DNA from: CAYWHE01 sp964458125 | GTDB lineage: Bacteria; Bacteroidota; Bacteroidia; AKYH767-A; OLB10 | Direction: 5' to 3' | Assembly: GCA_964458125.1 (NCBI GenBank) | Contig: CAYWHE010000016.1 | Span: 1-30,910, forward strand | Length of the DNA: 30,910 nucleotides | Made by a program: the position numbers and the translations under genes | Shown here: positions 9,222 through 17,173 of the stretch, in pieces | Numbering within the stretch: position 1 is the first letter of the stretch | Layout: every line of letters starts with the position of its first letter | Notes under the pieces: generated by a model | Databases searched by the model: none | Told to the model about the DNA's origin: nothing | What the model saw: only the letters and a program-made list of their open reading frames with translations

Positions 9222-9947
9222 TTAGTTGAGCTTTCCCACGGGCATCACATACAAAACGGCATGACCTGAGGGCAGGTACAAAGCCTGCCTGAGCAGCGTA
9301 TCCTTAAACGAACCCATGGTGACCGTACCGGCACCGATGGATACGGCCTGTAAACAGATGTTTTGAGCGGCATGGCCGGCTTCCATCCAGACATATTGTT
9401 TTCCCTTTTCACGGAAGCGCCAGGTGGTGCGGCCAAAAACTCCGCTGATGACGATGGCCGCCGCTCCCTCCCCTGCCGTACCCTGTGAAACGGCAGCAAC
9501 AAAATCTTTTTTAACCGGTCCGTTCAGTACCTGTTCCAGGCTGTGCGAACGCGGGATGTAATGATACACGCCTTCCGGCAGGCTGTCCACATTCCACGAC
9601 ACCACGTATAATTCAAGCGGGTAAAGTCCTCCCGCGGAGGGCGCCGCTCTTTTGCCGCCATCTCCGGTAATGCCCTGCGCGGCCCATAGCAGCTGACCGA
9701 TTTCCCCAAGCTGCAATGGTGAGGGAGCAAAATCCCGTGTCGAACGTCTTTTTAATATCGCCTCTTCAACGGCAACCGCGCCCGTCAGCCGGGGGGACGG
9801 CAGCTGAATGATGAATGGTCTTAAAGGTACCAGGGCAGGGTTCAACGGGGTGTCCTTCCGGTTCACACCGCAACCGGCAAGAAAGAGGAGCAGGAATAAA
9901 AGGCCGGCTACAGCAGGGTATTTCAGCGCTTGAACCGGACTTTTCAT
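9222..9947 (-). CDS. SagB/ThcOx-type nitroreductase-family lipoprotein
   Basis: This 241-aa protein has a lipoprotein signal peptide (LFLAGC, lipid-bearing Cys26) followed by an FMN-dependent nitroreductase-fold domain of the SagB/ThcOx subfamily. Visible motifs are EEAILKRRSTRDF (FMN phosphate site), LLWAAQGITG, SAGGLYPLELYVV and EAGHAAQNICLQAVSIGAGTVTMGSF. SagB-type enzymes dehydrogenate azolines in peptide maturation, but no precursor peptide, cyclodehydratase or YcaO gene lies nearby. A stand-alone oxidoreductase in the periplasm or on the outer membrane is therefore more likely. It starts one base after the stop of the preceding small lipoprotein gene, so the two form an operon. The 3' end faces the propeller gene across only 17 bases. 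Confidence 0.85.
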   Translation of the reverse strand: MKSPVQALKYPAVAGLLFLLLFLAGCGVNRKDTPLNPALVPLRPFIIQLPSPRLTGAVAVEEAILKRRSTRDFAPSPLQLGEIGQLLWAAQGITGDGGKRAAPSAGGLYPLELYVVSWNVDSLPEGVYHYIPRSHSLEQVLNGPVKKDFVAAVSQGTAGEGAAAIVISGVFGRTTWRFREKGKQYVWMEAGHAAQNICLQAVSIGAGTVTMGSFKDTLLRQALYLPSGHAVLYVMPVGKLN

Positions 9948-9948
9948 T

Positions 9949-10371
9949 TTATTTGGGAACCAGGAAAAACTGTTCCTTATCCGTTCCGTATGACGTGACG
10001 GTGCAACGGGCGGCCGTCAGTTCATCAATGGCATATACATGCTGCGTGCCGTTGGATTCCGTCAGACGAATCTGCTGTTCATTATTCTCAAAGGCATAGG
10101 TCCCGTTGATGCCAACCGGTAAACCCAGAAAAGTATACGTGATACTGAAATTTCCTTCATCATTAAAAGTGATGGTGTAATTAACGAGCGTGGATTTGAA
10201 GGTTGCAGTTTCATCCACATCATTTTTCTTATAGGCCGAAACAACCCAGGAGCGGCTGAGTAAGTCCTTTTTGAATTCTTCATGAGCCTTTTTACAGGAG
10301 GTAACCGCGATGGAGGCCAGGATCAGCCACACAAGCGCCGGTTGAATGGAACGTTTCAATATTTTTTGCAC
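9949..10371 (-). CDS. Small lipocalin-like lipoprotein
   Basis: This 140-aa lipoprotein has its lipobox in IAVTSC (Cys26). The mature part consists of short beta-strands with the pattern SRSWVVSAYKKND, YTITFNDEGNFSITYTF, INGTYAFENNEQQIRL and TVTSYGTDKEQFFLV. This resembles the lipocalin-like domain proteins common in Bacteroidota, whose function is generally unknown. The start is a GTG (10371-10369), since no ATG precedes the signal peptide. It lies directly upstream of, and almost touching, the SagB-type gene, which suggests a shared job on the periplasmic side, possibly as a binding partner. That link is inference from position only. Confidence 0.7.
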   Translation of the reverse strand: MQKILKRSIQPALVWLILASIAVTSCKKAHEEFKKDLLSRSWVVSAYKKNDVDETATFKSTLVNYTITFNDEGNFSITYTFLGLPVGINGTYAFENNEQQIRLTESNGTQHVYAIDELTAARCTVTSYGTDKEQFFLVPK

Positions 10372-10450
10372 GATAATTTTTTTTGTCCGGGTTTATGGGG
10401 ATTAGGAGAACATGATTTCCGGTATTTTCATGATGAATCAACCGGGTTTG

Positions 10451-11032
10451 TTATCCGTGAACCGTTTCCTTAACACCTAGTGCGCTGATGATCCTTCCTT
10501 CAAAATCCAGGAACTCCTGCCAGCGCTTTTCCACTTTTTCCGGGTCGTCATACTGGCGGGCAAAGTTGAGAAAGAGGGTGTAATGCCCGGCCTCACTGAT
10601 CATCAGTTCATGATAAAAAGCGGAGAGCTCAGGGTCGCTGATGTTTTCGGACAACACCTTGAATCGTTCACAGCTCCTTGCTTCAATCAATGCGGCAAAA
10701 AGCAACCGTTCGGTCAGCATGGACTGGCGGCTGCCGCCCTTTTTCATGAAATCATATAATTTATTGACATACTCATCCCTGCGTTCCCTGCCCAGGACCA
10801 GTCCGCGTTCTGTGATTTTATCATGCACGCGCTTCAGGTGATCCAGTTCTTCCCGGGCAAGGGCCACCATGGCCTGCACCAGTTCGCTGTATTCCGGAAA
10901 TTTGACAATCAGGGATATGGCGTTGCTGGCGGCCTTCTGCTCGCAGAAAGCATGATCGGTGAGGATTTCAGCCATGTTTTTTTCCACAATATTTACCCAG
11001 CGGGGATCGGTGGGTAGTTTCAGGCGCAGCAT
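10451..11032 (-). CDS. miaE: tRNA-(ms2io6A37)-hydroxylase
   Basis: This 193-aa cytosolic non-haem diiron enzyme hydroxylates the isopentenyl chain of 2-methylthio-N6-isopentenyladenosine at position 37 of tRNA. The four-helix-bundle iron ligands are visible: Glu31 (CEQKAAS), Glu62 and His65 (EELDH), Glu117 (IEARSCERF), and Glu147 and His150 (SEAGHY). Length matches the family (about 190-200 aa). The upstream enzymes MiaA and MiaB are not in the window. It follows purL by 73 bases on the same strand and may be read from the purL promoter, since I see no separate -7 box. Confidence 0.9.
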   Translation of the reverse strand: MLRLKLPTDPRWVNIVEKNMAEILTDHAFCEQKAASNAISLIVKFPEYSELVQAMVALAREELDHLKRVHDKITERGLVLGRERRDEYVNKLYDFMKKGGSRQSMLTERLLFAALIEARSCERFKVLSENISDPELSAFYHELMISEAGHYTLFLNFARQYDDPEKVEKRWQEFLDFEGRIISALGVKETVHG

Positions 11033-11105
11033 ATCGGTCAGTTTAAAAGGATGTTGGAAAACAGGAAGCGGTTACTTCAGTCAAACAATTTTTCGACACC
11101 CGTGA

Positions 11106-13343
11106 TTATTTCATTTTATCGGCAATGGCGCTGTCGTAAACCTTTCCCGCTTCCGTCACCGGCATCCACAGTTCTCCATCGATGATGATTTTTCCGGTCG
11201 TCACTTCGCCCAGGTTGGTAAAATCCACGTCCGTTTCAGAGAGGAAATCCACAAACCGGTCGAGGTTCCCGGGACTCACACTGACAACGACACGACTCTG
11301 GGCCTCGCCAAACAAAAAGGCATCCATCCGGAACTCTTCATCGCTGCTGATATCAAAACCGAGGTGACGGTTCAGGGAGGATTCCAGCAGGGTGATGAAC
11401 AATCCACCATCCGATACATCGTGAGCCGAACTGATCAGTTGTTCGCGGATCAATCTTTTAACGACATCCTGGACAGCCACTTCGGATTCAAAATCAAACC
11501 AGGGCGCCGGTGAATTTTTAATGTCATGGTAGGAATACAGGTACTGGGAGGATGCAATATCATCCCGTGATTCCCCGATCAGGAAAATATGATCGCCCGC
11601 CTGTTTAAAGTCCATCGTCATGATCCTGTTTTTATCATCGATCAGTCCCAGCATGCCGATGGTAGGAGTCGGGAAAACGGGAATTTCTTCCTGGCCCAGA
11701 CGGCTCTGGTTGTAGAAACTCACATTTCCTCCGGTAACAGGCGTCTTAAACCTCCTGCAGGCTTCTCCCATTCCTTTGATGGCATGCACAAACTGCCAGT
11801 ATACTTCAGGGTTGTACGGGTTGCCGAAATTCAGGCAATTGGTGATGGCCGAAGGTTCCCCTCCGGAACAGACGATGTTCCTGGCTGCTTCGGCCACGGC
11901 AATGGAAGCGCCTTTTTCGGGATCGGCATATACATAACGGGAGTTGCAGTCAACCGTCAGTGCCAGGGCTTTGTGACTCTCCCTGACATCCACCAGTGCG
12001 GCATCGGCAGGATTGTTGGTTCCCATGTTGAGGGTGCCGACCATGGAATCGTATTGTTCGAAGACCCATTTTTTGGAAGCGATGTTCGGATGGCGGATGA
12101 GGTGCCAGGCCACCTGCTGGAGGTCATCGGGAACGGGAACTTTTCCGGCATCAAAGGCTTTGTTCAGGCTGATGTAAGCGGGTTCCCGGTATTCGCGGGT
12201 GTAAACGGGAGCGCCTCCGCCCAGCACCAGTTCATAAGCGGGGACATCAGCCACCAATTCATCATTCATGTAAAAATGAAGCTGGCCGTCACCGGTTACT
12301 TCTCCTATTGGTGTGCAGTTCAGGTCCCATTTATCGAACACTTTTTTAACCGCCTCTTCTTTTCCTTTCTGCACCACGAGAAGCATGCGTTCCTGTGATT
12401 CGGACAAAAGGATTTCCCATCCCTGCATGTTTTTCTGACGAACGGGAACCTGGTCCAGGTGGATGATCATCCCGTGCTTTCCCTTGGCTGACATCTCGCT
12501 GGTGGAGCAGATGATCCCGGCCGCTCCCATATCCTGCATGCCCACCACCGCCCCTGTTTCCATCACTTCGAGCGTGGCTTCAAGCAGTAGTTTTTCCTGG
12601 AAAGGATCGCCAACCTGGACGGCCGGCAGGTCTTCACCGGAGCCTTCATGCAGATCGCCGGAAGCAAATGTGGCACCGTGAATACCGTCTTTCCCGGTGG
12701 CTGATCCAACAATAAACACGGGATTTCCAACACCGTACGAAGTCGCCGAAATGGTTTTACCTTCTTTTACAATTCCAACCGACATGGCATTCACGAGAAT
12801 GTTTACCTGGAAACAATCATCAAAGAAGACTTCTCCTCCTACGGTTGGAACGCCAAATGCATTTCCGTAATCTCCAATACCCTTCACCACTCCTTTCATC
12901 AGCCACTGGGTTCGTTCTGTTTCCAAATTTCCGAAACGGAGGGAGTTGAGCTGGGCCACCGGCCTGGCGCCCATGGTGAATATGTCGCGGTTGATGCCGC
13001 CTACGCCTGTGGCTGCTCCCTGGTAAGGTTCAATGGCGGAAGGATGGTTATGGGATTCGATTTTAAAGGCGCAGGCCAGTCCATCACCGATGGACACAAG
13101 ACCGGCATTTTCTTCACCTGCCTTGGCCAGCATGTGGGGGCCGTCCTTCGGCAGGGTTTTCAGCCAGGTGATGGAATTTTTATAGGAACAGTGTTCCGAC
13201 CACATCACCGAAAAAATACTCAGTTCGGTAAAATTAGGATTCCGTCCCAGGATGGTTTTGATTTTTTCAAACTCCCCGGGCAGCAATCCGAGTTTTTTTG
13301 CAGTTTCAATGGTGGTTAAGGATTCTTCAATAGCCTGGCTCAT
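11106..13343 (-). CDS. purL: Phosphoribosylformylglycinamidine synthase, subunit PurL
   Basis: This 745-aa enzyme carries out the ATP-dependent fourth step of purine synthesis (FGAR to FGAM). It is the small PurL type that normally works with separate PurQ (glutaminase) and PurS subunits, neither of which is in the window. Recognisable segments are WSEHCSYKNS, KIESHNHPSAIEPYQGAATG, GDYGNAFGVPTVGGE, MQDMGAAGI and HDVSDGG. The open frame extends to 13385, but the ATG at 13343 (MSQAIEES) is chosen because a perfect -7 box lies inside the extension and because the family starts there. An A8-loop hairpin abuts the start codon (see separate entry). Confidence 0.96.
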   Translation of the reverse strand: MSQAIEESLTTIETAKKLGLLPGEFEKIKTILGRNPNFTELSIFSVMWSEHCSYKNSITWLKTLPKDGPHMLAKAGEENAGLVSIGDGLACAFKIESHNHPSAIEPYQGAATGVGGINRDIFTMGARPVAQLNSLRFGNLETERTQWLMKGVVKGIGDYGNAFGVPTVGGEVFFDDCFQVNILVNAMSVGIVKEGKTISATSYGVGNPVFIVGSATGKDGIHGATFASGDLHEGSGEDLPAVQVGDPFQEKLLLEATLEVMETGAVVGMQDMGAAGIICSTSEMSAKGKHGMIIHLDQVPVRQKNMQGWEILLSESQERMLLVVQKGKEEAVKKVFDKWDLNCTPIGEVTGDGQLHFYMNDELVADVPAYELVLGGGAPVYTREYREPAYISLNKAFDAGKVPVPDDLQQVAWHLIRHPNIASKKWVFEQYDSMVGTLNMGTNNPADAALVDVRESHKALALTVDCNSRYVYADPEKGASIAVAEAARNIVCSGGEPSAITNCLNFGNPYNPEVYWQFVHAIKGMGEACRRFKTPVTGGNVSFYNQSRLGQEEIPVFPTPTIGMLGLIDDKNRIMTMDFKQAGDHIFLIGESRDDIASSQYLYSYHDIKNSPAPWFDFESEVAVQDVVKRLIREQLISSAHDVSDGGLFITLLESSLNRHLGFDISSDEEFRMDAFLFGEAQSRVVVSVSPGNLDRFVDFLSETDVDFTNLGEVTTGKIIIDGELWMPVTEAGKVYDSAIADKMK

Positions 13344-13361
13344 GTCCGTTTTTTTTCGGAC
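13344..13361 (-). promoter_or_regulatory. Hairpin with A8 loop touching the purL start codon
   Basis: On the purL mRNA strand a GTCCG arm (13361-13357), eight A residues (13356-13349) and a CGGAC arm (13348-13344) run directly into the ATG at 13343-13341. The 5-bp stem would occupy the initiation region and display the A-rich ribosome contact sequence as the loop. The pairing is visible. Any regulatory role is inference. Confidence 0.4.
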
Positions 13362-13362
13362 G

Positions 13363-13370
13363 CAAAGGTA
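13363..13370 (-). promoter_or_regulatory. -7 promoter box of purL
   Basis: The minus strand reads TACCTTTG, a perfect TAnnTTTG element 19 bases before the purL ATG at 13343. No TTG is seen at the -33 distance. That position is taken by one end of the palindromic motif at 13390-13408. Confidence 0.65.
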
Positions 13371-13389
13371 TAGAATTATAGGCAATCCG

Positions 13390-13408
13390 GTTCATGCATT
13401 TTATGAAC
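13390..13408. repeat. GTTCATRMATTTTATG motif, copy 1 (palindromic)
   Basis: The sequence GTTCATGCATTTTATGAAC contains the 16-bp motif shared with 13575-13590 and 21417-21432. In this copy it is also an inverted repeat: GTTCAT, seven bases, ATGAAC. It ends 19 bases upstream of the purL -7 box, so it would cover the -33 region of that promoter. Confidence 0.5.
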
Positions 13409-13574
13409 ATTCCTCAAACCGACCGGCTTTGCTGACTTTTAGTCTCGCTGCTTCAGCAACCGGTCCATGACTCTGCGAACCGGCATGCCGTGTATTCCTG
13501 AACGGAAAAAAGCGGAATTTAAGAAAGGCGCTTATTTCCCGGATTGGATTTTCCTGCCTTTACGGCCGGCAAGG

Positions 13575-13590
13575 GTTCATGAATTTTATG
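13575..13590. repeat. GTTCATRMATTTTATG motif, copy 2
   Basis: The sequence GTTCATGAATTTTATG differs from copy 1 at one position. It abuts the -7-like box TAATCTTG (13591-13598) of the membrane-protein gene, so it lies in the promoter spacer. Together with copy 1 it brackets the divergent purL/membrane-protein intergenic region. Confidence 0.5.
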
Positions 13591-13598
13591 TAATCTTG
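13591..13598 (+). promoter_or_regulatory. -7-like box of the polytopic membrane protein gene
   Basis: TAATCTTG matches TAnnTTTG with one mismatch. The ATG at 13603 is only 4 bases further, so a transcript from here would be leaderless or nearly so. Confidence 0.35.
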
Positions 13599-13602
13599 CG
13601 AT

Positions 13603-14919
13603 ATGATTGCGGAAATAAGCCTGACCCTGGCCTATACATTCATTTTTCTTTTCATCATCGGAAAATACAGGTTCTTTGCCCTCGGGGGCGTACCCGTTTC
13701 CCTGACCAGGTGGATTTTTCTGCTGAAAATCGCTGCCGGCATTACCCTGGGAATTATCTATACCCGTTATTATACCGATCGTAAAACCGCTGATATTTTC
13801 AAATATTTTGACGACAGCGGGATTATTTTCAACACCCTATTCACCAATCCCTGGGATTTTTTCCGGATGCTTACCGGTATTGACTCGGGAAACACGGATC
13901 TGCAGCAATATTATGAACGCATGACTTCCTGGAATAATTCCGACAATATCTATAACGACAACCGGAACCTCATCCGCCTGAACACCCTCCTTCGGTTTGT
14001 TTCCATGGGACATTATTATGTCCATACCGTTTTCATGTGTTTCATTTCCCTTTGCGGCCTCACCGGCATTTACAGGGTGCTGAACGAAGAGGTGAAGGGT
14101 AAATCATGGGAATTGACGGGTGCTGTTTTCCTGCTGCCGTCGGTCATTTTCTGGAACTCAGGCATGTTGAAGGACGGGCTGATGATTTTTGCCTTCGGCA
14201 TCCTCTTTTACAACTTTCACCTGTTGATCACGAGAGGCTGGAAAACAACCCGGATCATCGTGATTTTACTCACCGCCTTGTGGCTTTCCATCCTGAAACT
14301 ATACATACTCCTGATCGTATTGCCGGGCCTGGTCCTGTTATGGTTTTTCAAATGGAAGCCACGGCTGCTGCCTTTTACCTTCAGCATCTTTACCCTGGCC
14401 TACCTGGTTTATTTTACGGTTATTTTCAACCTGAAATATGTTTTTCACGATTACGATTTTGCCCACATGATTTACCGGAAACAATTTAATTTCCTCAACC
14501 TGATCACGGTGGTCCGGACGGGCAGTGTCATCGATATTCCCCTGCTGGAGGGTAATGCGTGGAGCATCCTGAAAAACACCCCGCATGCATTCTGTACCAT
14601 TCTTTTCAGGCCTTATATCTGGGAGGCCGATTCCTTATTCATCGTCATGGCCGCACTCGAAAACCTGCTCATCCTGTTTTTGGCCCTGCTGGCCCTGGTT
14701 TCGATTGACCTGAAACAACCCATATACAAACCCCTGCTTGCTTTTTCCGCCTGGTTTGTTTTCCTTTTGTTTTCACTTACGGGACTCGTTACGCCGGTCA
14801 TGGGAGCGTTCGTGCGTTACAAAGTTCCGGCACTGCCCTTTTTGCTGCTCATCCTGATCATGATCTTCAGCCGGGAGAAACTCTTCAGGCGTCTGTCCTT
14901 TATGCGCCGGCATCGATGA
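13603..14919 (+). CDS. Polytopic membrane protein, unknown function
   Basis: This is a 438-aa integral inner-membrane protein with roughly ten hydrophobic helices. A soluble loop with YFDDSGIIFNTLF and a Tyr/Asn-rich stretch follows the second or third helix. A later segment reads LPSVIFWNSGMLKDGL. Segments of this type occur in EpsG/Wzy-like polysaccharide polymerases and in uncharacterised membrane proteins of Bacteroidota, so a role in envelope glycan assembly is possible but unproven. The stop codon overlaps the start of the RsmB-type methyltransferase gene (ATGA at 14916-14919), which indicates translational coupling even though the two functions look unrelated. Confidence 0.75.
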   Translation: MIAEISLTLAYTFIFLFIIGKYRFFALGGVPVSLTRWIFLLKIAAGITLGIIYTRYYTDRKTADIFKYFDDSGIIFNTLFTNPWDFFRMLTGIDSGNTDLQQYYERMTSWNNSDNIYNDNRNLIRLNTLLRFVSMGHYYVHTVFMCFISLCGLTGIYRVLNEEVKGKSWELTGAVFLLPSVIFWNSGMLKDGLMIFAFGILFYNFHLLITRGWKTTRIIVILLTALWLSILKLYILLIVLPGLVLLWFFKWKPRLLPFTFSIFTLAYLVYFTVIFNLKYVFHDYDFAHMIYRKQFNFLNLITVVRTGSVIDIPLLEGNAWSILKNTPHAFCTILFRPYIWEADSLFIVMAALENLLILFLALLALVSIDLKQPIYKPLLAFSAWFVFLLFSLTGLVTPVMGAFVRYKVPALPFLLLILIMIFSREKLFRRLSFMRRHR

Positions 14920-16094
14920 AAGAAGCCATACGCCTCAGCCGTTGCCTCGACATCATCCGGTCCTACAGCCGGCAGGAGCCTTTATCCATACACCTGAAAA
15001 GGTATTTTGCGAAACATAAGCAGATGGGTTCCAATGACAGGCGAATCAGCCGTGACCTGGTTTATCCCTTCTACAGGCTCGGAAAGGCCTGTTCATCCGA
15101 AGATATGGAAATCAGGATTGCACTGGCTGCCTTCATCTTCCGGGAACAGGCCGATGAGATGAACCGCTTCCTGTTCCCGCGTTACCTGAAAACGAATCCT
15201 CCTTCCGGGCCAACAACGCCCCTACAGCGATTCGGAATAGTGCAGCAGCTTTTTCCGGCGCTTGCCAGGACGGACCTCTTTCCATTTACCGGGCATCTGT
15301 CTGCCGGACTGAACCGGGATGATTTTCTGAATGCCCTGTTTGAAAGGCCCCTGGTATGGATCAGGATGAAAAAAAAAGCAAAGGATGAGGTGATGCGGGA
15401 CTTAAACGCTTCCGGGCTGTCACCCGTTTCCACACCGCTCAGCGACCTGGCACTGGGATTTGAACCGGAAAGCCACCTCACCGCACTTGTATCCTATCGA
15501 AAGGGCCTGTTTGAAATTCAGGATTTGTCTTCCCAATTATCGGCTGCTTATGCGGAGGTTCAGCATGAAACTGAAAGCTGGTGGGATTGCTGTGCAGGTT
15601 CGGGCGGTAAAAGTCTGCTGATGCTCGATCATCATCCTTCCGTAACCCTTACCGTAAGTGATATCAGGCAGTCGGTGCTGGATAACCTGTCCGGGCGTTT
15701 CCTCAAATCCGGTCACCGGCAGGTGGAATACCGGGTGCTGGATCTGACCAGGTCCCTGGTGGCTCCACAGAAGTTTGACGGCATCCTGCTGGATGTTCCG
15801 TGTTCCGGATCAGGAACCTGGAACCGGACACCTGAAATGCTGACCAACTTTGATGAATCCGGCATTGCCGGATATGCCATACGGCAGAAAAAAATCCTGG
15901 AAAACATCAGGTCCTGCCTGAACCCCGGGGGAAAAATCATTTACATCACCTGTTCGGTATTCCGGGAGGAAAATGAAGAGGTGATTTCCTTCGCTAAAGA
16001 TGAACTGGGTTTCGGCTGCAGTCAGCAAGCCATCCTTCCGGGTTTCAGCTACCGGGGCGACACCCTGTTTGCAGCAAAATTGGAAAAAATATAA
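14916..16094 (+). CDS. RsmB/NOP2-family rRNA (cytosine-5) methyltransferase
   Basis: This 392-aa SAM-dependent RNA m5C methyltransferase has an N-terminal NusB-like helical region (residues 1-130), a linker, and a Rossmann methyltransferase domain. The SAM-binding motif I is CCAGSGGKS (225-233). The two catalytic cysteines are Cys296 in DVPCSGSG (motif IV) and Cys346 in ITCSVFREENE (motif VI). The general layout fits RsmB, which modifies 16S rRNA C967, but the exact target base cannot be read from sequence. It starts inside the stop codon of the upstream membrane-protein gene. Confidence 0.88.
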   Translation: MKEAIRLSRCLDIIRSYSRQEPLSIHLKRYFAKHKQMGSNDRRISRDLVYPFYRLGKACSSEDMEIRIALAAFIFREQADEMNRFLFPRYLKTNPPSGPTTPLQRFGIVQQLFPALARTDLFPFTGHLSAGLNRDDFLNALFERPLVWIRMKKKAKDEVMRDLNASGLSPVSTPLSDLALGFEPESHLTALVSYRKGLFEIQDLSSQLSAAYAEVQHETESWWDCCAGSGGKSLLMLDHHPSVTLTVSDIRQSVLDNLSGRFLKSGHRQVEYRVLDLTRSLVAPQKFDGILLDVPCSGSGTWNRTPEMLTNFDESGIAGYAIRQKKILENIRSCLNPGGKIIYITCSVFREENEEVISFAKDELGFGCSQQAILPGFSYRGDTLFAAKLEKI

Positions 16095-16131
16095 TTCTTC
16101 GGAGAAAATCAGGCATGTCTTATAAATCTAT

Positions 16132-16139
16132 TATTTTTG
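16132..16139 (+). promoter_or_regulatory. -7 promoter box of the N-acetyltransferase gene
   Basis: TATTTTTG is a perfect TAnnTTTG match ending 19 bases before the ATG at 16159. It supports that start over the internal ATG 26 codons downstream. Confidence 0.55.
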
Positions 16140-16158
16140 CACCAGTCATTTAGCATTT

Positions 16159-16980
16159 ATGTACCGCCAGGAACCACACCCCTTTGAATCCGCCCATCCT
16201 TCCCGCCAGACAACACCGGATCCTGGTGCTTACCTGATGCATATAGGCATACACCGCACTGCAGAGTTGCCCACCCTGGCCTACCTGAAAAAACTTCAGC
16301 GGCACCATTTGCTTCAGGTGCCTTTCGAGAACCTCAACATACAATATTTCCGGAGGATAGAACTGAGTATTCCCTTCTTCTTTAAAAAAATCATACGGGA
16401 TAAGCGGGGCGGATATTGTTATGAACTGAACGGACTGTTTCACTGGCTGCTGAAGAAAGAAGGATTCCACGCCGATATGATCTCGGCAAGGGTATTCAAC
16501 TCCAGTGAGTCGGCCGGTCCGGAGTTTGATCACCTGGCCATTGCCGTCAGCCTGGAGGAAAAAAAATACCTGGTAGATGTCGGCTTTGGGGATTTTAGCG
16601 CCCGTCCCCTGCTGATCAAAACCGGTGTGGAACAAAAAGACGAAAACGGTTTGTTCATGCTACATGAGTATGATGAGCACAGTTTTGTCGTGGTTAAAAA
16701 ACAGGGCCGCATCTGGAAGCACCAGTATATCTTTTCGTTGAAACCTCATGAACTGCATGAATTCCAAGGTATGCATCATTTTCACCAGACGTCACCGGAG
16801 TCCCTGTTCACACGGAAAAAAATCTGTTCCGTCATGACTTCAAAGGGCCGCATCACGCTCACCGATAACCGGCTGATCATAACCGATAACGGACATAAGA
16901 GCCAGCACACCTTTCATACCGAAAACGAATTCAACAAATTGCTTCAAAAGCATTTTGGGTTTCGGATGGATGAGGATTGA
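16159..16980 (+). CDS. nat: Arylamine N-acetyltransferase family protein
   Basis: This 273-aa cytosolic enzyme of the NAT family transfers acetyl (or related acyl) groups from CoA to arylamines, hydrazines or an amine in a biosynthetic pathway. The Cys-His-Asp triad is visible: Cys87 in RGGYCYELNG, His125 in FDHLAIAV and Asp140 in YLVDVGFGD. The segment HHLLQVPFENLNI (about 49-61) is a family hallmark. The ATG at 16159 is preferred over the one at codon 27 because AYLMHIGI aligns with the usual N-terminal helix, and the promoter lies just upstream. No biosynthetic cluster surrounds it. Confidence 0.93.
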   Translation: MYRQEPHPFESAHPSRQTTPDPGAYLMHIGIHRTAELPTLAYLKKLQRHHLLQVPFENLNIQYFRRIELSIPFFFKKIIRDKRGGYCYELNGLFHWLLKKEGFHADMISARVFNSSESAGPEFDHLAIAVSLEEKKYLVDVGFGDFSARPLLIKTGVEQKDENGLFMLHEYDEHSFVVVKKQGRIWKHQYIFSLKPHELHEFQGMHHFHQTSPESLFTRKKICSVMTSKGRITLTDNRLIITDNGHKSQHTFHTENEFNKLLQKHFGFRMDED

Positions 16981-17161
16981 ACATTCCGTTTAATAGCTGA
17001 AATCCAACGTTTTTTGTTCATGCTGCAGCCTGGCTGGCGTCCGGCAAACGACCCGAAATGCGGATGGCGAATTCACCGCCTTTCAAAATCATGGCTGTCC
17101 GTGGTCCATTCCGCAGAAAAATATTAACCCGGAAACGGGAACCGTTGAACCATTTTTAATT

Positions 17162-17169
17162 TACCTTCG
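17162..17169 (+). promoter_or_regulatory. -7-like box of the four-helix membrane protein gene
   Basis: TACCTTCG differs from TAnnTTTG at one position. The ATG at 17174 begins only 4 bases later, which would make the mRNA essentially leaderless. Confidence 0.35.
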
Positions 17170-17173
17170 TGTG

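Noticed and set aside
9222..10371. RiPP biosynthesis cluster suggested by the SagB-type domain
   Set aside because: No YcaO, E1-like partner, precursor peptide or exporter is nearby, and the protein is a lipoprotein, unlike cytosolic SagB.
13467..13784. 105-codon plus-strand frame overlapping the start of the membrane-protein gene
   Set aside because: It overlaps the membrane-protein gene in another frame and has no hydrophobic or domain pattern of its own. The overlapping gene has the far better protein features.
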